DNA of 13,444 nucleotides, taken from the NCBI GenBank assembly GCA_045531905.1, contig JAZSEY010000025.1, forward strand, positions 1 to 13,444, read 5' to 3'. Both the position numbers and the translations under genes were made by a program. Shown here piece after piece: positions 7,394 to 13,444 of this stretch. The notes below the pieces were generated by a model. That model did not search any database, was not told where the DNA came from, and saw nothing but the letters and a program-made list of their open reading frames with translations. The stretch comes from RGIG6919 sp045531905. GTDB taxonomy: Bacteria > Bacillota > Clostridia > Lachnospirales > Lachnospiraceae. How positions within the stretch are numbered: position 1 is the first letter of the stretch; every line of letters begins with the position of its first letter.

Positions 7394-9199
7394 ATGATTC
7401 GTTTTGTAGAACTAGAATGTCCAAATTGTGGCGGAGATATGAAAAAGGTAGATGATAATTTGGCAAAATGCCCTAGCTGTGGCTCAGAATACTTAATAGA
7501 TGATGATAAGCCAACACCTGTGACACAGGATAAGCCGGCAGCGAAAAAGAGCATAATACCAATTATCGTTGGTGTTATTATTTGTGTGTACGTGATATGG
7601 TTTGTTGTCACAGCGTTAGTTGCAAATACAAAAAAGGAAGTAGCAACAACACCAACAGCACAACAGGAAGTGCATGAAATATCTGATTTCTTTGCAGAGC
7701 TTATTAGGCGTGTTTATGGCAAAACTTTTGAGGATGTTTCTGGAGCAGAATTGGCAGAACTTACATATTTGCATATATATTGGCAAAATGGCTGTGATGT
7801 GGTGGAATATGCAAGGAATCATGGCGAGGTGGAAGTCATCGAGCTTTCTGATGATTTACGTGCGGATTATGTAGATGTACGCATTTTTACAGGGCTAGAA
7901 AGTTTGAAGATTCCAAGTGAGAAAGTGCCATCAGGGGCACTGACAGGACTCAATAGTCTTATCGAACTTTGGGCAAGGAATTCGCCATCAGAACTGGTAG
8001 AACTTGTGCCAAATCCAAAGAATGTTAAAGTGCTAGGGTGTTATGATGCAGAAAGTCTGATAGGAATCGATACCTTTGAAAATTTAGAACAATTCTATGT
8101 GTCAGATTATGACCTTTCAGATATTGGCGGTTTAAGTGCACTTAAAAAGTTGAAGAACTTAGAGATTAGGAACGGAGATGCCATTACGGATTTTGGTGTA
8201 CTACATGCATTACCAAATTTGGAAGCACTGGTATTAGAAACAGAGAATTTGAAGGAAATCTCTTTTGTGGAGAAAATGAATCAGTTAAAGGCATTATCGC
8301 TGACAGACACCATTGTATTGGATATTTCAGTGTTAGAAGGCAAAACGAGTATCACCAGTCTCACATTAGAAGATAATTATGAGATAACGGATTATAGTGT
8401 ATTAAGTACCTTAACTGGTTTGGAGAATTTGGTATTGGAATTAAAAGGTGGAACCTCTATGCCAAATGCATCTAAGTGGACAAAGTTAAAAAGTTTGACC
8501 TTAAGTGGTGCCAAAGACATCAGCAGTCTTTCTAATTTGCCAGAGTTAAAGACATTACATCTGGCAGGATTGGATTGTGGAGCACTTTCGGTATTGGCTT
8601 CCTTAGGGAAATTAGAGACTTTAAAATTGGGTAATCTATATGGTGATTTGAACAACCTGGACATGCTTTCTAAGTTGGTGAATTTGAAGTCTTTAGATAT
8701 CAGTAAGGTAACAGTGTATGGAAATGTGGAAGCAATTTTTAGTATTCCAAATCTTGAATATTTAGATATTAGTGATTGTGAGTTTGAGGTTAATTTCGAT
8801 AAAATATCACAAAATACTAACATAAAATACTTGTATATGGACCGCGTACAGTTGTTGGAAAACATTTCGGTAGCTTATGATGGCATGATTACCTATGTGG
8901 ATTATGATAAGGTTAATGTTGCAGATCAGATTGATTTTCTGTCCCATTTTCCTAATATTGAGGAGTTATATTTGCAGGGGAATAAGCTGACAGATGTTGC
9001 CTTTACCGAGCATTTGACGAAACTAAAGAAACTGGATATTACAGATAATTATGTAACAGATTTGCGTCCGTTACAGAAACTTACTTTATTAGAGACTGTG
9101 TGGTGTGGTGAGAATTCTATTTCACAAGGTACAGAACTTGGACAGGACGTAACGGTGATATTAGATTCTGAGGCAGATGACGATGAATGGTGGAAATAA
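7394..9199 (+). CDS. Zinc-ribbon, transmembrane, leucine-rich-repeat protein
   Basis: A 601-residue protein of unknown role. It starts with a zinc ribbon: CPNCGG (Cys9, Cys12) and CPSCGSEY (Cys26, Cys29). A Lys-flanked membrane helix follows at about 53-77. After a Thr/Ala/Gln linker comes a long region (about 150-585) of leucine-rich repeats of roughly 20-24 residues, clearest at the end (IEELYLQGNKLTD, LKKLDITDNYVTDL), like the SDS22/internalin repeat. The tail is acidic (DSEADDDEWWK). The zinc ribbon should be cytoplasmic and the repeats outside, where such repeats usually bind proteins. I chose ATG 7394 because AAAGGA (7379-7384) sits nine bases upstream; the longer frame from TTG 7358 starts inside a terminator stem and would add 12 unrelated residues. 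No sorting motif is seen. Confidence 0.88.
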   Translation: MIRFVELECPNCGGDMKKVDDNLAKCPSCGSEYLIDDDKPTPVTQDKPAAKKSIIPIIVGVIICVYVIWFVVTALVANTKKEVATTPTAQQEVHEISDFFAELIRRVYGKTFEDVSGAELAELTYLHIYWQNGCDVVEYARNHGEVEVIELSDDLRADYVDVRIFTGLESLKIPSEKVPSGALTGLNSLIELWARNSPSELVELVPNPKNVKVLGCYDAESLIGIDTFENLEQFYVSDYDLSDIGGLSALKKLKNLEIRNGDAITDFGVLHALPNLEALVLETENLKEISFVEKMNQLKALSLTDTIVLDISVLEGKTSITSLTLEDNYEITDYSVLSTLTGLENLVLELKGGTSMPNASKWTKLKSLTLSGAKDISSLSNLPELKTLHLAGLDCGALSVLASLGKLETLKLGNLYGDLNNLDMLSKLVNLKSLDISKVTVYGNVEAIFSIPNLEYLDISDCEFEVNFDKISQNTNIKYLYMDRVQLLENISVAYDGMITYVDYDKVNVADQIDFLSHFPNIEELYLQGNKLTDVAFTEHLTKLKKLDITDNYVTDLRPLQKLTLLETVWCGENSISQGTELGQDVTVILDSEADDDEWWK

Positions 9200-9206
9200 A
9201 AAAGCG

Positions 9207-9235
9207 TTGCAATCTGCGTTCTAAAGATTTAAAAT
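9207..9235 (+). promoter_or_regulatory. Candidate sigma-A promoter for ddh
   Basis: TTGCAA (9207-9212) and TAAAAT (9230-9235) are 17 bases apart in the 71-base gap before ddh, giving a leader of about 30 bases that includes the ribosome site. The assignment is by consensus match only. Confidence 0.55.
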
Positions 9236-9270
9236 GTTAACGTAAAAAAGCATAAAAGGAGATGCGTAAT

Positions 9271-10257
9271 ATGAGTATTCGAATTGGTATTTTAGGATAT
9301 GGTAATTTAGGCAGAGGCGTGGAGTGTGCAATTAAGCAGAATCCGGATATGGAATTGGTTGCTGTATTTACCAGACGTGATCCTAAGACCGTAAGTATAT
9401 TGACAGAAGGAGTAGATATTTGTCATGTGGATACGGTAGCAGATTGGAAGGATAAGATTGATGTTATGATTCTTTGTGGTGGTAGTGCGACCGACCTTCC
9501 AGAGCAGACACCAGATATGGCAAAATTGTTTAACGTAGTGGACAGTTTTGACACTCATGCAAAGATACCAGAGCATTTTGCTAATGTAGATGCAGCGGCA
9601 AAGGCAGCAGGAACTGTAGGTGTAATTTCTGTAGGCTGGGATCCTGGTATGTTCTCTTTGAATAGAATGTATGCAAATGCGATTTTGCCACAGGGCAAGG
9701 ATTATACCTTCTGGGGTAAGGGTGTCAGTCAGGGCCATTCGGATGCGATTCGCCGCATTGCCGGAGTGAAAAATGCAAAGCAGTACACCATTCCAGTTGA
9801 GGCAGCTTTGACTGCTGTTCGTGGTGGCGAGAATCCAGAACTGACAACCAGACAGAAGCATACACGTGAGTGTTTTGTTGTATTAGAAGATGGTGCAGAT
9901 GCGGACAAGGTAAGAGAAGAGATTTGTACAATGCCAAATTACTTTGCTGATTATGATACAACCGTACATTTTATTAGCGAAGAGGAATTAATAAAGAATC
10001 ACAGTGGAATTCCACATGGCGGTTTTGTAATCCGTTCAGGTAAGACTGGTTGGAATGAAGAGCATAACCACATCATTGAGTATAGCTTGAAGTTAGATTC
10101 GAACCCAGAGTTTACTTCTAGTGTGATTGTAGCATACGCAAGAGCGGCATATCGTATGGCAGAAGAGGGACAGACAGGCTGTAAGACTGTATTTGATATT
10201 GCTCCTGCTTATTTAAGTACTAAGAGTGGCGCAGAACTGAGAAAAGAATTATTGTAG
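9271..10257 (+). CDS. ddh: meso-Diaminopimelate D-dehydrogenase
   Basis: Ddh (EC 1.4.1.16) reductively aminates L-2-amino-6-oxopimelate (tetrahydrodipicolinate) with NADPH and ammonia to meso-diaminopimelate in one step, supplying peptidoglycan and lysine. The 328-residue cytoplasmic protein shows the Rossmann motif GILGYGNLGRGVE (residues 6-18), the NADPH-side TRRDP (34-38), VVDSFDTHAKIPEH (89-102), VGWDPGMFSLNRMYA (121-135), TFWGKGVSQGHSDAIRRI (146-163) and PHGGFVI, matching the Corynebacterium glutamicum enzyme closely in pattern and length. I chose ATG 9271 over ATG 9262 because AAAAGGAG (9254-9261) ends nine bases before 9271 and abuts 9262, and because MSIRIGILGYG is the usual family opening. 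It has its own likely promoter. Presence of ddh means the direct branch is available; whether a second lysine pathway exists cannot be seen here. Confidence 0.96.
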   Translation: MSIRIGILGYGNLGRGVECAIKQNPDMELVAVFTRRDPKTVSILTEGVDICHVDTVADWKDKIDVMILCGGSATDLPEQTPDMAKLFNVVDSFDTHAKIPEHFANVDAAAKAAGTVGVISVGWDPGMFSLNRMYANAILPQGKDYTFWGKGVSQGHSDAIRRIAGVKNAKQYTIPVEAALTAVRGGENPELTTRQKHTRECFVVLEDGADADKVREEICTMPNYFADYDTTVHFISEEELIKNHSGIPHGGFVIRSGKTGWNEEHNHIIEYSLKLDSNPEFTSSVIVAYARAAYRMAEEGQTGCKTVFDIAPAYLSTKSGAELRKELL

Positions 10258-10265
10258 ATTGGAAA

Positions 10266-10283
10266 AATGTGATATATCACATT
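10266..10283. promoter_or_regulatory. 18-bp perfect palindrome before rlmH, possible operator
   Basis: AATGTGATATATCACATT reads identically on both strands. It fills most of the 38-base gap between ddh and rlmH. The half-site TGTGA recalls Crp/Fnr-family sites, but the arms are 4 bases apart here and not the 6 of E. coli Crp. Weak promoter-like boxes TTGGAA (10259-10264) and TTAAAT (10282-10287), 17 bases apart, would place the palindrome in the spacer, a usual position for repression. Function is inference. Confidence 0.45.
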
Positions 10284-10295
10284 AAATATACATGT

Positions 10296-10775
10296 ATGAA
10301 GATTGATATTTGTTGTGTTGGAAAAGTAAAAGAATCCTATTTTCGTGGCGGGATTGAAGAATATAGCAAGCGTTTAAGTAAGTACTGTAAGCTTGATGTG
10401 TTAGAGGTAGCTGATGAAAAAACACCTGACAAAGCAAGTGAAGCACTTGAGACGGAGATTAAACGCAAAGAAGGCGAGCGCTTATTAAAAAACATAAAAG
10501 ATGATGCTTTTGTCATCGTCCTTGCCATTGATGGAAAACCATTGAGCTCGGAGCAACTGGCAGATAAGATAGACAGTCTGGGTATTTCCGGTACTAGTCA
10601 TATCCAGTTTGTAATTGGCGGTTCCTTGGGACTTTCAGAAGAGGTGTTAAGGCGAGCTAACTTTAAGTTAAGTTTTTCTAACATGACATTCCCACATCAG
10701 CTAATGCGGGTGATACTGCTAGAGCAGATATATAGAAGTTATCGCATTATACATGGAGAACCGTATCACAAATGA
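10296..10775 (+). CDS. rlmH: 23S rRNA (pseudouridine1915-N3)-methyltransferase RlmH
   Basis: RlmH is a SPOUT-class, trefoil-knot methyltransferase that uses SAM to methylate pseudouridine 1915 in helix 69 of 23S rRNA on the assembled ribosome. The 159-residue protein has the usual family length. It shows the opening MKIDICCVGKVKE, the SAM-binding FVIGGSLGLSEEV (residues 105-117), and the highly conserved C-terminus from MTFPHQLMRVILLEQ to HGEPYHK. I chose ATG 10296 because the family begins here; GTG 10269 would add nine residues not typical of the family and begins inside the palindrome. There is no ribosome binding site before ATG 10296, which is unusual among the genes in this window. Because ddh ends only 38 bases upstream without a terminator, read-through from ddh is likely. 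Confidence 0.95.
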   Translation: MKIDICCVGKVKESYFRGGIEEYSKRLSKYCKLDVLEVADEKTPDKASEALETEIKRKEGERLLKNIKDDAFVIVLAIDGKPLSSEQLADKIDSLGISGTSHIQFVIGGSLGLSEEVLRRANFKLSFSNMTFPHQLMRVILLEQIYRSYRIIHGEPYHK

Positions 10776-10793
10776 ATATTTTTTTTGATAATG

Positions 10794-10826
10794 AAATTCC
10801 CTAGTCAGAGATGGCTAGGGAATTTT
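10794..10826. terminator. Shared hairpin terminator between rlmH and the convergent XRE gene
   Basis: A perfect 11-bp inverted repeat (AAATTCCCTAG, 10794-10804, and CTAGGGAATTT, 10815-10825) encloses a 10-base loop. On the plus strand it ends in TTTT and follows rlmH by 18 bases. The stop codon of the minus-strand gene (10825-10827) touches the stem, so the hairpin may terminate both convergent genes, although the T-tract on the minus side is poor. Confidence 0.75.
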
Positions 10827-11079
10827 ATTGTTCCGTATTTAATAAATCATCACAAGAAACACCGAGTACCTTAGCAAATACGCCTAATTCAATGTCTGTA
10901 ACAAAACGTTGTCCAGATTCTATTCTCTGAATAGCATTCTTGTCTAGTTCAATTCCTTGTAATTGCATTTTGTCAGCCAAAGCTCGCTGAGAAACCTTAG
11001 GAAATAGCGATTTTCTAATTTTGGCAATGTTAATACCTGATACGTTATTTCGACCATTTGAGGTTTTGTTTTTATAAAT
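10825..11079 (-). CDS. Small XRE-type helix-turn-helix regulator with no usual start codon
   Basis: Read on the minus strand, this is an 84-residue DNA-binding protein of the Cro/CI (XRE) type. The five-helix HTH core runs from GINIAKIRKSLF through VSQRALADKMQ (recognition region) and DKNAIQRIESGQRF to DIELGVFAKVLGVSCDDLL. No ATG, GTG or TTG occurs in frame between the stop TGA at 11086-11088 and a TTG deep inside the HTH. The most likely start is ATT at 11077-11079, since GGTGA (minus strand 11090-11086) sits six bases before it. Otherwise the gene has lost its start and is a pseudogene, though the rest is intact. It is divergent from the CHAP surface-protein gene and separated from it by repeated AATGTCA sites, so it may control that gene and itself. 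It converges on rlmH. Confidence 0.78.
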   Translation of the reverse strand: MYKNKTSNGRNNVSGINIAKIRKSLFPKVSQRALADKMQLQGIELDKNAIQRIESGQRFVTDIELGVFAKVLGVSCDDLLNTEQ

Positions 11080-11140
11080 GGTAATTCACCCCATTTTCTG
11101 TTTGCGTTTTGTATATTTTATGTTAAAATATACATATGAA

Positions 11141-11177
11141 TGACATTTAGTGAATGTCAAAATGGCGAATGTCAAAA
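11141..11177. repeat. Repeated AATGTCA half-sites in the divergent XRE/CHAP intergenic region
   Basis: TGACATT (11141-11147) and AATGTCA (11153-11159) form a perfect inverted repeat with a 5-base spacer. GAATGTCAAAA occurs twice as a direct repeat (11152-11162 and 11167-11177), 15 bases apart. On the minus strand the two TTGACA strings (11161-11156 and 11176-11171) could be -35 boxes of the XRE gene, although no good -10 lies at the right distance. The layout is what an XRE operator would look like; binding is inferred. The remaining intergenic sequence (11080-11263) is AT-rich. Confidence 0.55.
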
Positions 11178-11180
11178 GAA

Positions 11181-11208
11181 CTGTTATAAATTGAATACTG
11201 GATACAAT
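11181..11208 (+). promoter_or_regulatory. Weak candidate promoter for the CHAP/BspA-like gene
   Basis: TACAAT (11203-11208) is a good -10 box; the matching -35, CTGTTA (11181-11186) at 16 bases, is poor. Such a promoter would depend on an activator or be weak. It lies just downstream of the AATGTCA sites. Confidence 0.3.
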
Positions 11209-11263
11209 GATAACAAAAAAGCAGTTGTTTTGATTGCAAATAATAGTTTTGGAGGTAGAACAT

Positions 11264-13444
11264 ATGTTTAAAGTTAAGAAAAATTGGATTTTAAAAAAGT
11301 ATTGTGTAGTATTAATTGTTTTTATGCTTGTAACATTAACCATGAAAGTGGATGCTGCATGTTCAGATGGTATTAGAAACAATGGAACAGGTGACATATG
11401 GATTGATATTAATGAAGCTCCATATTCTTCTAATTGGTCATGCGGAGATCCTTACGGAGAAGGAGGATGCACTTGGTTTGTTGGGAGTAGGGTTATGCAA
11501 TTGACTGGGAAAGGAGATTATGTTACACAGACGGGAAGCACTTGGTATAGTTGGTATGGTGAAAGTTTAGGGTTTTCGAAAGGAACAGAAATTAAGGCTC
11601 CAGCAATTGTGTGTTGGTCTGGACACGTTGCGATTTTAGAAAAGATAGATGGTGATACAGCGTATTTAAGTGAAGGTGGTGTAGGAAATTATAAAAATTG
11701 GGGAACTTGGAATTCAGATAGTAATTCAAGTAATGGTTATAGCGTCATTCATGCAATCTCCCTATCAGAAGTGCAAACATGGTGTGGAATCAGAAATGAT
11801 TATTTAGGATGTATATATCTTACAGGTGTGGGTAATAACCCGGTAGGATACGTTGATAGTATTACTGCTGGGGTAGGATATATTGATGTTAAAGGATGGG
11901 CATATGATATGGATGCCGTCTCACAATCTATTGATGTGCATATATATATAGGTGGTGGAGTTGGCACAGCGGGAACAGAAGGGCATTCAATAAAAGCAAA
12001 TGTATCAAGAAAAGATGTTGATAAAGCATATGGCGTGGGCGAATTCCATGGATTTGAGGCAAGGATATATACTAACAAAATTGGAAATCAACCAGTGCAT
12101 GTATATGCGATTAATGTTGGAAGTGGTAATGAAAATACAGAATTAAAAAACACAAAAGTAAATATTTTAACAGATACACAAAAACCGACTATATCAGATG
12201 TGAAAATATACGATGTAACAAAAGATGGTTATTCAGTATCTTGTGTTGTTTCTGATAATATTAAAGTTACAAAGGTAAAATTTCCAAGTTGGAATGTTGT
12301 GAAAAATGAGCCTTTATGGATTGAGGGGAATTTGAATAATAATATTGCAACTGTTAGAGTGGATATTTCTGAGTTAAGTGGTGGTTCGGTAGAAGGATGG
12401 TATAACACACATATTTATGCTTATGATGCTGCTGGTAATGCTAGTTCTGTAAGCATAAATAATAATACTGGTGTGTTTATTGATAAGACAGTACCTAGCA
12501 TTACAAATGTTAGTGTAGAAAATTTGACATCTGAAGGTTATAGAGTAAGATGTAAAGCTGAAGATAGTGGAAGCGGGATAGATTTTGTGCAATTTCCAAC
12601 ATGGACCAGTGTAGGTGGACAAGATGATTTGGAGCAAGGTTGGAATCAGTCAGGCAAAGCCTATCAAGGTATTAAAGATGGTGATAGTTGGTATTTTGAC
12701 GTAAAAACATCAGAACACAATTACGAAACAGGAATATATTCCACCAATATATATGCGTGGGATATGCAAGGAAACATGATGTCTTATTGTTTATCACCGT
12801 GTAATAATGTTGTAGTGCCGGAAGTGATGTTCGATGATGAGGAAACGGATGAAGCAGATGAAGAACTAGGCAATGAGGACTCAGAAAAGTCAGACAAGGA
12901 ATCAGATGATAGGGAGACGGATGAAGATTCGGAGGATGAAAATGATATAGAAATTGGCGATATCATTGAGGATACGGATGATGAGATAGAATATGAAGTT
13001 ATCGAAATCGGTGATGGTGAATATACATTGGAGTTGATTGATTATAGTGGTGAAGAAACGCATGTAGTTATTCCTAATGACCTAGAAGTGGATGGAATAG
13101 TTTATAAAGTCACTGCCATTGCAAAGAATGCATTTAAGAATAACAAGACAATTAAAAAAGTGACAATTGGTAACAACGTCATAACCATATGTGATGGTGC
13201 ATTTAGCGGATGTAAAAAACTAAAGACAATTGTTATTGGAAAGAATGTTAAAACGATTGGTAACAAAGCATTTTTAAATTGTATTAGCCTTACAAAAGTA
13301 ACAATACCTTCCAAAGTAACAAAAATAGGCTCCTACGCATTCAAAAATTGCAAGAAATTAACAAGTATAACATTTGGTTCGTCCGTGAAAACAATAGGAA
13401 AAGAGGCGTTAAGGGGTTGTAGTAGATTAAAGCAAATCACTATT
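11264..13444 (+). CDS. Secreted CHAP-domain protein with Bsp-like and BspA leucine-rich repeats (3' end outside window)
   Basis: The first 727 residues of a large surface protein are visible and the frame is open to the right edge. Order: basic N-terminus and signal peptide (1 to about 32, cut near VDAAC); a CHAP domain (about 45-165) with likely catalytic Cys69 in GGCTWF and His121 in CWSGHVAILE; a beta-rich domain (about 193-300: GYVDSI, KGWAYDMDA, DVHIYIG); two related repeats of the GBS Bsp-like type (about 308-407 and 411-515), each with DGYSVSC or EGYRVRC, KFPSW or QFPTW and YAYDAAGN or YAWDMQGN; a very acidic Asp/Glu/Ser linker (524-578); then BspA-type leucine-rich repeats from about 583 (VTAIAKNAFKN, TICDGAFSGC, TIGNKAFLNC, KIGSYAFKNC). 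CHAP domains are cysteine amidases or endopeptidases that cut peptidoglycan. GGAGG (11251-11255), eight bases before ATG, fixes the start. It is divergent from the XRE gene. Role may be wall remodelling, adhesion or both. Confidence 0.88.
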   Translation, partial: MFKVKKNWILKKYCVVLIVFMLVTLTMKVDAACSDGIRNNGTGDIWIDINEAPYSSNWSCGDPYGEGGCTWFVGSRVMQLTGKGDYVTQTGSTWYSWYGESLGFSKGTEIKAPAIVCWSGHVAILEKIDGDTAYLSEGGVGNYKNWGTWNSDSNSSNGYSVIHAISLSEVQTWCGIRNDYLGCIYLTGVGNNPVGYVDSITAGVGYIDVKGWAYDMDAVSQSIDVHIYIGGGVGTAGTEGHSIKANVSRKDVDKAYGVGEFHGFEARIYTNKIGNQPVHVYAINVGSGNENTELKNTKVNILTDTQKPTISDVKIYDVTKDGYSVSCVVSDNIKVTKVKFPSWNVVKNEPLWIEGNLNNNIATVRVDISELSGGSVEGWYNTHIYAYDAAGNASSVSINNNTGVFIDKTVPSITNVSVENLTSEGYRVRCKAEDSGSGIDFVQFPTWTSVGGQDDLEQGWNQSGKAYQGIKDGDSWYFDVKTSEHNYETGIYSTNIYAWDMQGNMMSYCLSPCNNVVVPEVMFDDEETDEADEELGNEDSEKSDKESDDRETDEDSEDENDIEIGDIIEDTDDEIEYEVIEIGDGEYTLELIDYSGEETHVVIPNDLEVDGIVYKVTAIAKNAFKNNKTIKKVTIGNNVITICDGAFSGCKKLKTIVIGKNVKTIGNKAFLNCISLTKVTIPSKVTKIGSYAFKNCKKLTSITFGSSVKTIGKEALRGCSRLKQITI

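Noticed and set aside
8392..8865. Minus-strand open frame of 157 codons inside the LRR gene.
   Set aside because: It lies opposite the leucine-rich repeats, whose regular pattern gives long antisense frames; no independent support.
9307..9861. Long minus-strand open frame of 184 codons inside ddh.
   Set aside because: Entirely within the well-supported ddh gene, with no ribosome site and no recognisable protein features.
11086..11397. Minus-strand open frame of 103 codons overlapping the CHAP gene start and the intergenic repeats.
   Set aside because: It covers the strong ribosome site and signal peptide of the plus-strand gene, and its composition is not protein-like. The real minus-strand gene here is the XRE frame at 10825-11079.
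12784..12966. Serine-rich minus-strand open frame.
   Set aside because: It is the complement of the acidic GAT/GAA-rich linker of the CHAP gene, a known cause of false serine-rich frames.

Overview
The window looks like a chromosomal stretch of a low-GC, Gram-positive anaerobe of the Clostridia, most likely Lachnospiraceae. This rests on the AT-rich codon use, strong purine-rich ribosome binding sites, an LCP wall ligase, direct-pathway diaminopimelate dehydrogenase, a GH5 endoglucanase, and large surface proteins with BspA-type leucine-rich repeats. It is an inference from protein character; no rRNA or tRNA is present to confirm it.

Layout: (a) 2-772 is the C-terminal part of glmS, cut by the left edge. 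(b) 926-2059 is an LCP-family membrane protein with its own likely promoter and a strong terminator. (c) 2127-3074 is a cytoplasmic alpha/beta hydrolase of the monoglyceride-lipase type. (d) 3118-4197 is a secreted GH5 cellulase, followed after 37 bases by 4235-5422, an unrecognised membrane-anchored helical protein; the pair ends at a terminator. (e) 5507-7309 is a subtilisin-family (S8) protease without a signal peptide. (f) 7394-9199 is a zinc-ribbon, transmembrane, leucine-rich-repeat protein. (g) 9271-10257 is ddh and 10296-10775 is rlmH, followed by a hairpin that may terminate transcription from both sides. (h) 10825-11079 on the minus strand is a small XRE-type regulator with no usual start codon. 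It is divergent, across a repeat-bearing intergenic region, from (i) 11264-13444, a secreted CHAP-domain protein with Bsp-like and BspA-LRR repeats that runs off the right edge. All genes except the XRE gene lie on the plus strand.

The common theme is the cell envelope. GlmS feeds UDP-GlcNAc synthesis, Ddh makes meso-diaminopimelate, LCP proteins attach polymers to peptidoglycan, and the CHAP protein probably cuts peptidoglycan or acts at the surface. The GH5 enzyme, LRR protein and BspA-like protein face outward. RlmH is a ribosome-modifying housekeeping enzyme.

Most of the window is ordinary. The parts most worth a second look are the XRE/CHAP divergent pair (missing start codon, repeated AATGTCA half-sites, multi-domain surface protein), the 18-bp perfect palindrome just before rlmH, and two uncharacterised membrane proteins (4235-5422 and 7394-9199). 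I saw no CRISPR array, insertion sequence, tRNA, rRNA or riboswitch that I could support.
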